64,000 nt of DNA from Polyangiaceae bacterium (GTDB taxonomy: Bacteria > Myxococcota_A > Polyangia > Polyangiales > Polyangiaceae): NCBI GenBank assembly GCA_015075635.1, contig JABTUA010000003.1, forward strand, positions 1,736,001 to 1,800,000. Reading direction: 5' to 3'. Positions within the stretch are counted from its first letter, which is position 1. Each line of letters begins with the position of its first letter. Made by a program: the position numbers and the translations under genes. This document shows, piece by piece, positions 1 to 9,400 of the stretch. The notes beneath the pieces were generated by a model. That model was given only the letters and a program-made list of their open reading frames with translations, did not search any database and was not told the origin of the DNA.

Positions 1-130
1 GTCGGCCGAGGACGTGGCGTCGATCGTGACGTTCCTGGAGGCGCTCACCGGAGAGGTCCCGGAGGACTACATCAGGCCGCCGGAGCTGCCCAAGAGCACC
101 GCGCGCACGCCCAAGCCCGACCCGAGCTGA
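1..130 (+). CDS. C-terminal end of a probable dihaem cytochrome c peroxidase (partial)
   Basis: The window opens inside this gene and only its last 42 codons are visible, ending in TGA at 128-130. The tail reads VASIVTFLEALTGEVP followed by a Pro-rich end (PPELPKS, TPKPDPS). This is the usual C-terminal helix and tail of MauG/CcpA-type dihaem peroxidases, periplasmic enzymes that reduce hydrogen peroxide. No CxxCH haem motif falls inside the window, so the call rests on the tail alone; another multi-haem c-type cytochrome is possible. It converges on the lipoprotein gene that ends at 205. Confidence 0.5.
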   Translation, partial: SAEDVASIVTFLEALTGEVPEDYIRPPELPKSTARTPKPDPS

Positions 131-136
131 ACCCGC

Positions 137-205
137 ACGGGCGAGCGGATTCGAACCGCTCCTCGTTCCGGACGTCAGGGGGTGGCGCCGCAACCGCTCG
201 CCCGT
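137..205 (-). other. tRNA-like inverted repeat between convergent genes (degenerate tRNA or terminator)
   Basis: A perfect 12-bp inverted repeat (137-148 and 194-205) encloses 45 bp. Read on the minus strand, the outer seven pairs look like an acceptor stem (ACGGGCG/CGCCCGT), and directly before its 3' arm sits a T-arm with a 5-bp stem AGCGG/CCGCT and a 7-base loop TTCGAAT. The 69-base span is shorter than a normal tRNA, and the middle part forms no 5-bp anticodon stem, so it is not a working tRNA. It may be a decayed tRNA, or simply a bidirectional terminator between the two convergent genes. Its last base is the first base of the neighbour's stop codon. Confidence 0.35.
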
Positions 206-1617
206 CACTGATACTGGAACGTCGCGTCGTACGAGGGTGCGGTCCAGGCTCCGTTCACCAGCGCTCGAACGCGCCAGCGATAGGTGGTCTGGTGAAGCTG
301 GGGGTAGAACGTGCGCGAGGGGCCGGTGGTCGTGTACTTCACGTAGGGTGCCCAGCTGCCGGACTTCGAGGTCTCGATCGTGAACTCGTAGCTCGAGGCG
401 CTCGTCACGGCAGCGCAGCTCAGGGTCACCGACGGGCTCGAGTGCGTCGTGCCGTTGGGTGACAGGGTGCCGAAGTCGCCGCCGCCGGTGGGCGGCGGTG
501 GAGGCGGCGGCTGCTCCGGCGTCCCGGACGGGGGCGCCGTGATCGACTTGCCGAATTCGAACACGGAGTAACCCGACCAGGCGCCCCAGCCGTGGACATT
601 CTGGGCGCGGGCGCGGAAGCGATAGAAGCGGTTCTCGAGCTGCGGCGTCACCTTCTGGAAGCCGTCCACTCGGGTCCACGTGTAGTACGGCTTGAACGCC
701 GCTCCGTCCCAGCTCTCGAGCGCGAGCTGATACTGCGTCGCATGTGGGACGAGCCCCGTCATCAGCTTGACGTAGTCGAGCGAGACCCGTGAGCCGTCAG
801 CGGGGTAGAGCCCGGTCGGAGCTGGCGGCGGCTGCGACGGCGCAGGCGGCAGGCTGCGATCGACCACGGTGGGCTCGGTCACCACCTGCATCGTGTCCTT
901 GTCGACGCCCACGCTGCAGAGCACCTCTTCGGCCCACTGCTTGGCGACGGGCTCGGTCCAGCCCCCGAAGCTCTCCGTCGACCAGTGCGAGAGCTCCTTC
1001 TTGAGGTTGTAGTGGGCGTACCAGAGCGGGAGCGTCGCGAACTGGGTCGTGTCCGCCATCTCACCGGTCCAGAAGCCGCGTCCGGTGTAGATGCCGCACT
1101 CGGCGCCTGCCTCGGCCAGACACGCGTCCGCCGCAGCCTTCACCCGGATCGCGAGCTCCGTCGCGCCGAGCCCACCCGGATCCTGCTCCACGTCGAGCCA
1201 CATGCGGCCGATGGGGAAGCCCGCCGTGCGCTTGAACGCCTCCTTCACCTGCCCGGCGATGTCGTCGGTCCAGTAGAGGTAGACGTAGGCGTCTACGGTC
1301 ATGCCACGGCTGACGGCCATCGCGAGCTGCTGGCGCGTGACCTCCTCGACCTGGGTCCCGGAGACGACGTGACGCACCCCCGAGTCCCAGAAGCAGTCCA
1401 TCTCGGCCTGCGCCATCGGACCTTCCCAGTGCGAGATGTCCACGCCGAAGACGGCATCGTGGGCGGGATCCCCGTAGAAGGGCGGCGATGCCTTGATGGG
1501 CTCGACGACCTCGCCGCCCTCGAGTGGGGGATCGAGGGCGCCGCTCGCGGGCGCACCACAGGACGAGAGGGCGAGCAGACCGGCGCAGGAGAGCGCCTCG
1601 ACGACGCGGAGCTTCAT
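205..1617 (-). CDS. GH25-like (lysozyme-fold) lipoprotein with two Fn3-like domains
   Basis: Predicted exported lipoprotein of 470 residues with lipobox LSSC (Cys20). Residues about 57-245 look like a GH25-type TIM barrel: FGVDISHW near 57, MWLDVEQD with the DxE pair at D142/E144, CGIYTGRGFW, LPLWYAHYN and KQWAEE. GH25 enzymes cut peptidoglycan between MurNAc and GlcNAc, using such a DxE motif. After a Pro-rich linker come two Fn3-like beta domains separated by a run of prolines. The C-terminal modules probably bind polysaccharide or protein. It lies 19 bp downstream of a small MYXO-CTERM gene and probably shares its transcript. A glycoside-hydrolase-like DUF1906 domain is the main alternative. 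Confidence 0.75.
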   Translation of the reverse strand: MKLRVVEALSCAGLLALSSCGAPASGALDPPLEGGEVVEPIKASPPFYGDPAHDAVFGVDISHWEGPMAQAEMDCFWDSGVRHVVSGTQVEEVTRQQLAMAVSRGMTVDAYVYLYWTDDIAGQVKEAFKRTAGFPIGRMWLDVEQDPGGLGATELAIRVKAAADACLAEAGAECGIYTGRGFWTGEMADTTQFATLPLWYAHYNLKKELSHWSTESFGGWTEPVAKQWAEEVLCSVGVDKDTMQVVTEPTVVDRSLPPAPSQPPPAPTGLYPADGSRVSLDYVKLMTGLVPHATQYQLALESWDGAAFKPYYTWTRVDGFQKVTPQLENRFYRFRARAQNVHGWGAWSGYSVFEFGKSITAPPSGTPEQPPPPPPPTGGGDFGTLSPNGTTHSSPSVTLSCAAVTSASSYEFTIETSKSGSWAPYVKYTTTGPSRTFYPQLHQTTYRWRVRALVNGAWTAPSYDATFQYQ

Positions 1618-1636
1618 CTGAGAGGGCTCCCTCGAG

Positions 1637-1864
1637 TCAGCGGGTCAACCGGCGGCGAGCGACCAGCGCGGCCGCGGCGGCGAGAGCGACGGCTCCCATG
1701 CCGAGAGACACGTCGGCCGGCAGGCTGCTCACGCTGCAGCCGCCGCCCTGGTTGCAGGCGGGGTTGTCCACGCACTCGGGCCAGGGGGTTTCCGCGAAAG
1801 CGCTCGCGCTGCCGAGTCCGAGGGTCACCAGGGTCGCCGCGAAGACCAGAGATTTCTGCGTCAT
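1637..1864 (-). CDS. Small secreted protein with MYXO-CTERM-like anchor
   Basis: A 75-residue protein with an N-terminal signal peptide (MTQKSLVFAATLVTLGLG) and a short Cys-containing mature part. It ends in a Gly-Cys motif (GGGCSVSS), a hydrophobic segment and RRRLTR. That order (Gly-Cys, transmembrane helix, Arg cluster) is the MYXO-CTERM surface-sorting signal of myxobacteria. An upstream in-frame ATG at 1888 would add eight residues (MKTVEVRQ). The start at 1864 is preferred because GGAGG lies eight bases upstream and the signal peptide then starts directly. It is the first gene of a likely two-gene unit with the GH25-like lipoprotein. The mature part is too short to suggest a function. 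Confidence 0.75.
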   Translation of the reverse strand: MTQKSLVFAATLVTLGLGSASAFAETPWPECVDNPACNQGGGCSVSSLPADVSLGMGAVALAAAAALVARRRLTR

Positions 1865-2011
1865 TTGCCGAACCTCCACGGTCTTCATCCTGCCTTTCGG
1901 GGGCCCCTCCGATCAGTGACCGCTCCGGCCAATCCGATGGACGAATCGGCCAATCGGGCGCGAGGTCGCCAGGCGCTCGGCGTCGGGCTCATGCGATCTC
2001 TTCGCCGAAGC

Positions 2012-2980
2012 TCAGCGCCGATGTTTGGCGAAGAAATCGAAGAGCTCTCTGGTGGCGTCGAAATCACGGCAGACGCCGCCGATGACGCCGCGGGGTAGAT
2101 ACTGAGCTCCCCCGGGCCAGGTGTGGCCCCCACCCTCGACTCGATAGAGCACCACCGCACTGCCCTCGCTGCAGCCTTCGTGAGCCTCGACGTGGACGCG
2201 AGCCCCGTCGTCCGGATCGGCGTCGGGGAGCGTGCGGACCACCGCCGGGAGGGTGCAGCCGTTGACCTTTCGCCACCACTTCACGGTGTCGTCGGTGGAC
2301 AGCACCTCTCCACGATCGCGCCCCAAGACCCTGACCTGACCGCCGCCGTAGGGCACCAGCGGATCGTCCGTGCCGTTGACGATCATCACGGACACCGGGC
2401 GCTCCGGCTTCTCGCGCTCGTGCGCCTTCTGCAGGCTCGCCGTCACCGGGCCCACCGCAGCGATGCGGTCGGCCAGATCGATGGCGAGCCGATACGACAT
2501 GAACCCGCCGTTGGAGATGCCCATCGCGTACACGCGGGCTCGGTCGACGCCTTGCTCGGCGTCCACGCGTTCTATGAGCTTGGAGAGAAAGTCCACGTCG
2601 TCCACGCCGGCGCGAAGCCGGTCGGCACGCGCTAGCGGAGGGCGCCCATCGTTCCATCCCTTCTCGACGCCCTCGGGAAAGACCACGAGCCACCCCCGCG
2701 CGTCGGCCTCTCGCACGACCTGGCCATTGGTGGACCAGTCGAACTTCTCGCCCGTGCCGCCCCCACCATGCAGCGCGATCACGAGAGGCGCAGGCCTGTT
2801 GCGAGCGTGGCCCTTGGGCACGTGCAGGTGATAGACGCGATTCAACCCGTTGTGCTCGAACGCATGGGTCGAGAGCGCCGGCGCGGCGCGCCGGCAGCCC
2901 GTGCCCGAAGCACAGCCGAGTGCCAGCAAGAGTGCCAGCCATCGCAGGGAGCGCGAGCCCGGGCTTGCCAGCGATGTCAC
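2012..2980 (-). CDS. Secreted PHB-depolymerase-family esterase (LpqC-like) lipoprotein
   Basis: A 322-residue alpha/beta hydrolase of the polyhydroxybutyrate depolymerase / feruloyl esterase group. A hydrophobic N-terminus ends in LLALGC (Cys23), a lipobox. The oxyanion-hole region LVIALHGGGGTGEKFDW, nucleophile motif GISNGG (Ser156), acid in NGTDDPLVPYGG (Asp205 or Asp206) and GGGHTWPGG (His286) are all in the right order and spacing. It should hydrolyse esters outside the cytoplasm; the real substrate (PHB, feruloyl esters, acetylated glycans) cannot be read from sequence. A second, unrelated alpha/beta hydrolase follows upstream on the same strand, separated by about 110 bp. Confidence 0.85.
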   Translation of the reverse strand: MTSLASPGSRSLRWLALLLALGCASGTGCRRAAPALSTHAFEHNGLNRVYHLHVPKGHARNRPAPLVIALHGGGGTGEKFDWSTNGQVVREADARGWLVVFPEGVEKGWNDGRPPLARADRLRAGVDDVDFLSKLIERVDAEQGVDRARVYAMGISNGGFMSYRLAIDLADRIAAVGPVTASLQKAHEREKPERPVSVMIVNGTDDPLVPYGGGQVRVLGRDRGEVLSTDDTVKWWRKVNGCTLPAVVRTLPDADPDDGARVHVEAHEGCSEGSAVVLYRVEGGGHTWPGGAQYLPRGVIGGVCRDFDATRELFDFFAKHRR

Positions 2981-3094
2981 GAGCTCAGGTTAGCCGGGCC
3001 CGCGCCAGCAGGCACTCGACTCCCCAACAGGGTGCGCGGTCTCGCAGGCAGGCCAGCCCCCGCGTGGTTCTCTGCGCCCCGCAGGGCCAGTGAG

Positions 3095-4021
3095 CTACCC
3101 GCGCTTCTTCGCCTTGGCCCCTGTGCGCTTCGCCGGCGCCTTGGCGGGCTTGCGTGGCTCCGCCGCGGGCGCTTTGCCCTTGCCCAGGAACGCGAACGCC
3201 TCGCGTACCTGCCCGTCCGTCATCGAGTGGCCGACCTTGGCCCGGCCCACCACCAGGCTCTTCCAGCCCATGGCCTTGAGCGCGCGGCCGAGCCGTGCGG
3301 GATCTTTGCGCGCGCGGTCCTTGTGGCCGTAGCCGACGTAGATGGGCGGCTTGGGCTGGGTGCCCTTCGCCCAGCGCTCGACGCCCTTTGGCGCGCCTCC
3401 GCCGGCGAAGATGCCGTAGCCCGCGACGGACAGACGACCACGCAGTGCCAGCGACGCCGCGTAGTAGGCGCCTGCCGAGAAGCCCCACACGTAGACTCGC
3501 GCGAACGGGCGCCCGTTGCGCTTCTCGAGTTCCTGCTGCGCGGCCTTCCACTCCGCCAGGACCTCCGCTTCGAGCTCCTTCTGACCCTCGGCGGACGACG
3601 GCCAGTTCCAGTGGTCCGCGTACTTCTTCGAGCCGGCCCCGAGCCGGCCCCGCGGAGTGATCACCTCGAAGCCGTGCGCCTTCGCCGCCCGCGCCAGGCC
3701 GCGCTGCCCGTTCCACTGCCAGGTGGTGCCGAGCTTGGTCAGCCCGTGCAGGAAGATCACCAGCGTGTCCGGCGCGCGTTCGGGCGGCGCTGGCGAGTAG
3801 TGGCAGACCGTCGGCGTGAGCGCCTCGATGCCCTCGCCCTGGAAGCACCACGGTTGGTCCGGCGCGCTCGCGTCGGCCGGGCCCTGCTCGGGGTCGATGA
3901 GCTCGTCGGGCGAGGGGTCGCTCTCCTCCGAGTCCGCCCGCGGAGCGGCGGCCTGACCCTGCGCCGAGGCTGCCAGGCCCAGCGCGCAGAGCAGGAGCGG
4001 GGCCGTTAGCCAAGGGCGCAT
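3095..4021 (-). CDS. Secreted alpha/beta hydrolase with basic Ala/Lys-rich tail
   Basis: A 308-residue protein with a cleavable signal peptide (LTAPLLLCALGLAASAQG) and an acidic, Pro-rich stretch to about residue 60. The alpha/beta hydrolase domain then shows LVIFLHGL (oxyanion region), VWGFSAGA (nucleophile Ser182) and VGHSMTDGQ (likely catalytic His). The last 35 residues are a Lys/Ala/Pro-rich tail (AKAPAKRTGAKAKKRG), unusual for an exported enzyme and perhaps binding acidic polymers. Family resembles dienelactone-hydrolase/phospholipase-carboxylesterase type enzymes; substrate unknown. Confidence 0.75.
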   Translation of the reverse strand: MRPWLTAPLLLCALGLAASAQGQAAAPRADSEESDPSPDELIDPEQGPADASAPDQPWCFQGEGIEALTPTVCHYSPAPPERAPDTLVIFLHGLTKLGTTWQWNGQRGLARAAKAHGFEVITPRGRLGAGSKKYADHWNWPSSAEGQKELEAEVLAEWKAAQQELEKRNGRPFARVYVWGFSAGAYYAASLALRGRLSVAGYGIFAGGGAPKGVERWAKGTQPKPPIYVGYGHKDRARKDPARLGRALKAMGWKSLVVGRAKVGHSMTDGQVREAFAFLGKGKAPAAEPRKPAKAPAKRTGAKAKKRG

Positions 4022-4096
4022 CGAGACCGTGCGGTCTCTAACATGTGCCGGCGGAAGGCGCTCATTTCGGGCGGATTTCCTGGTGAAGAGGCGAGC

Positions 4097-4972
4097 TCAC
4101 CGGCCGAGCCGATACCCGAGCGCCAGCGTGCCGCCGTAGGGCACCGCCCCCGACAGGCGGTGCGTCGCGCCGACGTTGGCGAACACCTGAAGCGACACCG
4201 AGAGTCGGCCCGGAGTGAAGCTCGCCCAGGCGAAGGGTGTCGTCACGAACCCGAAGACCGTCGGCTCCTCCGCGTCTGCCGTGCAATTCGGGTCGCAGGC
4301 GGCGAGCTCCGTCGCGCTCTGAAATACCGGGTACCCTTGGAGCAGCGCTCCTGCCGCCACCGAGAGCATGGGACCCACCCGGACGCCGGGGGATAGTCCG
4401 CCTCGGAGCTGGAAGTAGTCGAGGCGCTTCGACCCCTCGCCCTCGAGCGCGAAAGGATCGCCGTTGACCGATTCGCTGGCGCGCTCGTGGTAGGGCAGCA
4501 TCCAGAGCGACAGCTCGGTGATGCCGACCAGGAAGAACACCTCGTCTTCCGTGAACACGCCGCGCACGCTCAAGGCCGTCCCCCAGTAGAGGGAGTCGTC
4601 CAAGCGATCCGACGGCGTGTCGCTGGCGAGGCGCTTCCCCGAGCCGGTGTGCGCGAACATCAATGCCCCGCCGAGCTCCAGCCCCGGCGTCACCCCGTGG
4701 TGGTAGCCCGCGTGGAACATCGCGCGAGAGACGACGTTGGCGGGCGCGTCATCGTCGATGCTCTGGTCGAGGGCCTCGACGCGCGCCGTGGTGGCGCCGA
4801 GCTGAAGGGTCCCCGAGCCCTTGCTCGCGATGGGACCCACCGCTCGGGGCCCGTCGGGTGGTGGGGACGCGCCGACGCGTTCGTAGCGGCGCCGGATCTG
4901 GTCGCCCTGCCCGCCGCAGGCCAGGAGCGCTGCCAGGAGCAACGCGAGCGTGGTGAGTCCGCGTCCTGCCAA
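4097..4972 (-). CDS. Putative beta-barrel-like lipoprotein of unknown function
   Basis: A 291-residue protein with lipobox LLAC near residue 19. The mature part has many alternating hydrophobic/aromatic strands (LYWGTALSVRGVFTEDEVFFLVGITEL, split by turns) and ends GTLALGYRLGR, a terminal strand pattern typical of outer-membrane barrels. A possible disulphide pair is visible in AACDPNCTAD. It is downstream (10 bp gap) of the Gly/Cys-rich lipoprotein that starts at 6446, so the two are probably co-transcribed. No known family recognised; barrel prediction is inference from strand pattern. Confidence 0.6.
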   Translation of the reverse strand: MAGRGLTTLALLLAALLACGGQGDQIRRRYERVGASPPPDGPRAVGPIASKGSGTLQLGATTARVEALDQSIDDDAPANVVSRAMFHAGYHHGVTPGLELGGALMFAHTGSGKRLASDTPSDRLDDSLYWGTALSVRGVFTEDEVFFLVGITELSLWMLPYHERASESVNGDPFALEGEGSKRLDYFQLRGGLSPGVRVGPMLSVAAGALLQGYPVFQSATELAACDPNCTADAEEPTVFGFVTTPFAWASFTPGRLSVSLQVFANVGATHRLSGAVPYGGTLALGYRLGR

Positions 4973-4982
4973 TCGCCGTTCC

Positions 4983-6446
4983 TCAGTCTGGAGCGATGCC
5001 AGGACCGAGCGAGTCCAGGCGAACCCGGATGATCGTCACCGCGTCGTCGAGGAACTGCGCGTGCGCGAAGACCTCGTCGCAGTTGACGCCCAGCACGCCC
5101 GAGAGCCGGAAGCCGGTCGAGAGGGGCGGCGCGTCGTAGATCCACGAGACGCCGTCGCTGAGGCGAACGACCATCAGATCCTGCGAGGCGGCCGCCCCGG
5201 CGCCGGCGTTCTCCCAGTAGACCCGGGCAGCGTAGCCGCACCCGACCACGAACCAGTCGAGGCCGATCTGACCCGGATCCGAGCGCAGGCGCTTGGCGGT
5301 CTGCTTCACCGCCTCCGGATCGGTGGTGAACGGAGCGGTCATCACCGAGCGGGTGGGATACTCCGAGTCGTCCGGCGCCTTGGCCTCGCCGTGGGTCCAC
5401 ACCATGTGGGCGCCGTCCGTCCCGAAGTTGCCCGCGCCTTGCGTGTAGTCGCCCAGGTAGCGCACGAGCGAGCGCCCGCCCGCCGATTGGGTCCACGACA
5501 TGATCCCGTGATACTTCAGGTTGCCGACCTCCCAGAACAGCGAGTCACCGGCGCCGCGCGGGCCGTAGGCCGAATAGCCCTCGGGATCCATGCTCGGCGT
5601 TTGCACCGTGAGCTCGGCGGCGGAGCCCCACGGGCGCCCAAAGAGGCCGGCTCGCCATCGTACGAGCCAGCCAGCGGTTACTCGCCAGGTTGTGTGGAGC
5701 GAACCAACGGGCAATGTGAGAACTGTATCCACTGGACTCCCAACCTTACCTGCGATGACGCCTTCGGTCTGATTGGGACCTGGATCGACATACGGACCGA
5801 CCCAGTAGGCATAGCGCCCATCGGTGAAGGCTTCGGTCATTAGTCCACAAGCCAGAGAGTCCTCATAGAACGCACTGAGGACAGGACCATCCGCTTCGGC
5901 GATCAGGCGGTAGCGAGTCTTACTCGTCGGGTCGTCGTTGAGACCGTTACGGCCAAACATCAGGTACGACTTGCCCGCGTCGGAGTCGAACCAGAACCGG
6001 TTGCCCACCGGCATCGCGCCCATGAGCTTGCTCCAGGGCGTGCGCATGCGCCGACAGGACGGGTTGCTCGGCGCAGGAGCAGGGCAGGGCTCCCACTCCA
6101 CCGGCTCGGGCATCTTGCCCTTCGCTCCGGGGTAGTAGACCGCGCACTCGCAGTAGCCGGGGAACCGTTCCCAGTCCGGTGGTGCCTCCGGCGGCGCCGG
6201 TCCCGGGCACCCGCCGGAGCCAGCGTCGCCACCGGCTCCACCGCCGCCAGAGCCCGAGCCGCCCCCCGCGGTCGAGCCCCCGCCGCCCCACACCAGTCCG
6301 CCCGAGCCACCTGCCGGCGAGCCGCTGTCGCCGCCGGTCGCGCCGGTGCTCTCTCCCGGGTCGTCCTCGCCGCCGCACCCGTGAGCGGAGGCAGCGGCAA
6401 GTCCGACCAGCACCGCCAAGGCGCAGACAGAGCGCTTGCGACTCAC
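4983..6446 (-). CDS. Gly/Ser-linker lipoprotein, unknown function
   Basis: A 487-residue protein starting at GTG 6446, whose first bases overlap the TGA of the upstream gene (GTGA overlap), so translation is probably coupled. The signal peptide ends SAHGC, a relaxed lipobox. Residues about 25-75 form a Gly/Ser-rich linker, followed by a Cys-containing stretch (GYCECAVYYPG, WEPCPAPAPSNPSC). The large C-terminal part has regular short strands of the kind seen in beta-propellers (YWVGPYVDPG, LVRYLGDYTQG, HMVWTHGEA). No family recognised. About 5650-5960 within the gene is visibly less G+C-rich than the flanks. Confidence 0.7.
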   Translation of the reverse strand: MSRKRSVCALAVLVGLAAASAHGCGGEDDPGESTGATGGDSGSPAGGSGGLVWGGGGSTAGGGSGSGGGGAGGDAGSGGCPGPAPPEAPPDWERFPGYCECAVYYPGAKGKMPEPVEWEPCPAPAPSNPSCRRMRTPWSKLMGAMPVGNRFWFDSDAGKSYLMFGRNGLNDDPTSKTRYRLIAEADGPVLSAFYEDSLACGLMTEAFTDGRYAYWVGPYVDPGPNQTEGVIAGKVGSPVDTVLTLPVGSLHTTWRVTAGWLVRWRAGLFGRPWGSAAELTVQTPSMDPEGYSAYGPRGAGDSLFWEVGNLKYHGIMSWTQSAGGRSLVRYLGDYTQGAGNFGTDGAHMVWTHGEAKAPDDSEYPTRSVMTAPFTTDPEAVKQTAKRLRSDPGQIGLDWFVVGCGYAARVYWENAGAGAAASQDLMVVRLSDGVSWIYDAPPLSTGFRLSGVLGVNCDEVFAHAQFLDDAVTIIRVRLDSLGPGIAPD

Positions 6447-9400
6447 CAGCACTGCGCGACCTTGTCGAGCCAGCCGGTCTTCAGCAGGGGCAGCGACTCG
6501 AGCCGCTCGACGTCGAGCTTCTTGCTCCCCTTGCGCGTGATCAGCCAGTAGCCGTCCATGTCCACCACCGGCGGGTGGGCGAGCGCCTGCGCGCGCTGGA
6601 CGAAGCCGGTGGCGCTCAGGCCGCCCGCCGTCTCGAAACGGAGGATGGCGTGGTGGTTCTGCTTGGTGCCCGACGCGAAGACCAGGAGCGTCCCGTCCCG
6701 GTCGGCGCGCAGATAGTGTGCCTCGTAAGCCCCGGTCCGCGGCCACTGTCCCCGCACGACCACCTTTCCGCTCTCCGGCTCGATCGACGTCAACCTCGCG
6801 GCCGTTCCCTTCGCCGCGCCCACCTCGTCCAGCACCCAGAGCAGCTTGTCGTGGTGGTTGTACGTGGCCGCCAAGACCTTGCCGAGCAGATGGATGCCAG
6901 TCGGAACCGGTTGCCAGACTGCTCCCGTGCCGAGCGGTCGCCACACGATCTCAGCTGCTGGACCCCCGCTCGATGGCGTACCGCCCACCAGGAAGAGCCG
7001 AGCGAGCGAGCGGCTGTAGACTGGTACGAACCCGGTTCGGATCGCTGCGGAGCTCAGCGACTGGGCCGCCGCCGGAGCGACGTCGCTCGGGCCCGGCGAT
7101 CGCGCGAGGTCGGCGCGACCCAGCAGCTTCCCGCCCGACGAGAAGACCTCCTCGATGAGCTCGCCATCGGGGGCGACGCCGACCGCCAGCGGCGACACGA
7201 GCCCCTTGCCGAAATAGGCCGAGGCCTCTGCCTCATCGACCCAGATCAAGTCCTGCGACACGCTCTGCTCGAGCGCGGTCCCGAGGCTGGTCCTCAGCGG
7301 CGCGAGCGCCCCGGTGCGGGACGCCACGCCGAGCCGGCCGTCCCCGTTCTTCACGACGACCCGCGAGACTGGTGACGGCAGCTCCGCCATCGCTTCGACC
7401 GTGCAGTGCGGGCAGTCCTCCTGAACGGCCTCGAGCGCGCTGCCGCACCAGTAGCACTCGCGGTCGATGAAGATCTCTTGGACGCCGATGGCCTGGTAGA
7501 AGACGTACTTGGTGAACGGCGCGAGCGGCTCGTAGTGGTTCGAGAGGCTGTCCGCGGGGCCCGTCGCCGGCGGCGCCAGGTTGTGGACGCCGGTGTTCGC
7601 CGAGAGGTCGGTCGTGCCGACTGGCGTGGCCGCGTGGACCCAGAATCGACCGGAGAACCCGAAGAACAGGTCCGCGCTCTGCTGCGCCCCGAAGACGTCG
7701 GGGACCCACCCGCCCCAGCTGGTGCTGCGCCAGTACGCGAAGTCGAAGGGGTACAGCCATTTGCGCGAGAACTCGTTGGTGTCGGCGTACGTCCGCGGCG
7801 CGTCGGCAACGCCGATGCCCACGTTCTGAATCGCGACGCGATGCCACCAAGACGAGGTGTCCTCGGCTTCCCGCGTCGCCGCGATAGTCAACCAAGCGTC
7901 GTCGATTGCCGGGTCCTTGAGACAGTCGATTCCGTGGGCAGCACTGCTGACGCAGTACCGATACTCCGTCCCCAAGACCAAGATCGGAACCTCCGTCTCC
8001 TGCTCAGCGTTGCGATCGTGCGCGCCGATGGGGTCGATGCTGAGCGAGTCCAGCGACTGCTGCACCTTCACGTCGGTGTAGAGCGGCCCCTTGAGCTCGC
8101 CGGCGAGCTTGGCGCTCATGATCGGCGTGAAGAGCGGACACGGAACCGGGTCGCAAGCATCCCCGAGGATCTCGGCCTCGCGCGCCACCTCGGCCTCGAG
8201 GTTGCAGTTCTTCTGGTCCGGGTTCGCGATCGTCGGGCAGTTGTCTCCGGACCCGTAGCAGGTGTGCGTGCAGATCCCGTCCTCGTCCGGATCCGGATCG
8301 GCACCAGGGTCGCAGTCGCAGAAGTCGCAGGCGTCGCCGAGCCCGTCGCCGTCGCTGTCTACCTGCCCGGGGTTGGCCACGGTGGGACAGTTGTCGTCCA
8401 GCTGGCCGACGCCGTCGCCGTCCGTGTCGATGGCGAAGTCGAAGGCAATCTGGTGTACCCGGGGAGAGAAGGTCGTCGGGCAGAACAGGGAACTTGGTGA
8501 ACGGCATTCGTCGAGCGCGGGGTGGTAAGTGCACGGGAGGGGGTCTCCTCCCAGGCAGGTCACGCAGCGGTCCAATCCACCCGGCCCTTGGCTGGACGCT
8601 GGCACGGATCCGGCCGGACACGCGTTGGGTTTGACCGCCGTTACCGGATAGCTCCGCGGCATCGCCGGGGGCACCGACGTGAAATCCGCGATGCGGGTCA
8701 ACGAGGCTGGGACGTCGTGGAAGCGAACGCGCTGGAGGCATGCCGCGTTGGCGAGGGGATTGCACCCGGGGCCGGGCGCCGGAGCGTTGAACGGCGAGTT
8801 CGCCCCACCAGGGTAGGTGAAATACGGCAGGACCGCGTCGCCCAGGGCGTTCTCGGCATTCGCGCGGAGAATCGCGTTCAGCTGTTTCACCGCGTTCTTG
8901 TTCGCGATGTCGTCGCAGTCGACGACTCCCGACTTGCAGGCCTTCTTGATGATGCCGGAGCACTTGTCGTAGTTGACGTATGCCTCGATCCCGACGTCGC
9001 CGTTGAAGTTGAACACCGGGTTGAAGTGCTCCACCAGCGCGTGAACCGCGACGGATGGCCGCACGGTCAGGCAGCCCTGCCAGTAGCGCCTGCCGTTGGG
9101 GAGGTTCTGCATCCAATCCAGGTCATCCCGAAACGCGAGTGGCGCGCAGCCTGGGGTCGTCGAGGGGATCAGCCCGAGCCACAGGTGCAGACGATTGAGC
9201 TGGACTATCACGTCGACGCGGTTGCAGTAGAAGTCCGAGCCGAAGGTCCAGTCCTTGACCCACCCGACCTTCTCCGAAATCCCCGAGTTGACGCTCGACA
9301 GGATCTTCGTGCACTGCGAAATCCCGAGCGAGCCGTCCGCGCTGAGCCCTTTGGCTTCGCACCAAGCGGTCAGCCAGCCACCGTCGGCGCTGACGGTGCT

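Noticed and set aside
6444..6944. Longer N-terminus for the lipoprotein at 4983-6446
   Set aside because: Extension would overlap the upstream gene by 500 bases in another frame; the GTG at 6446 directly gives a signal peptide.
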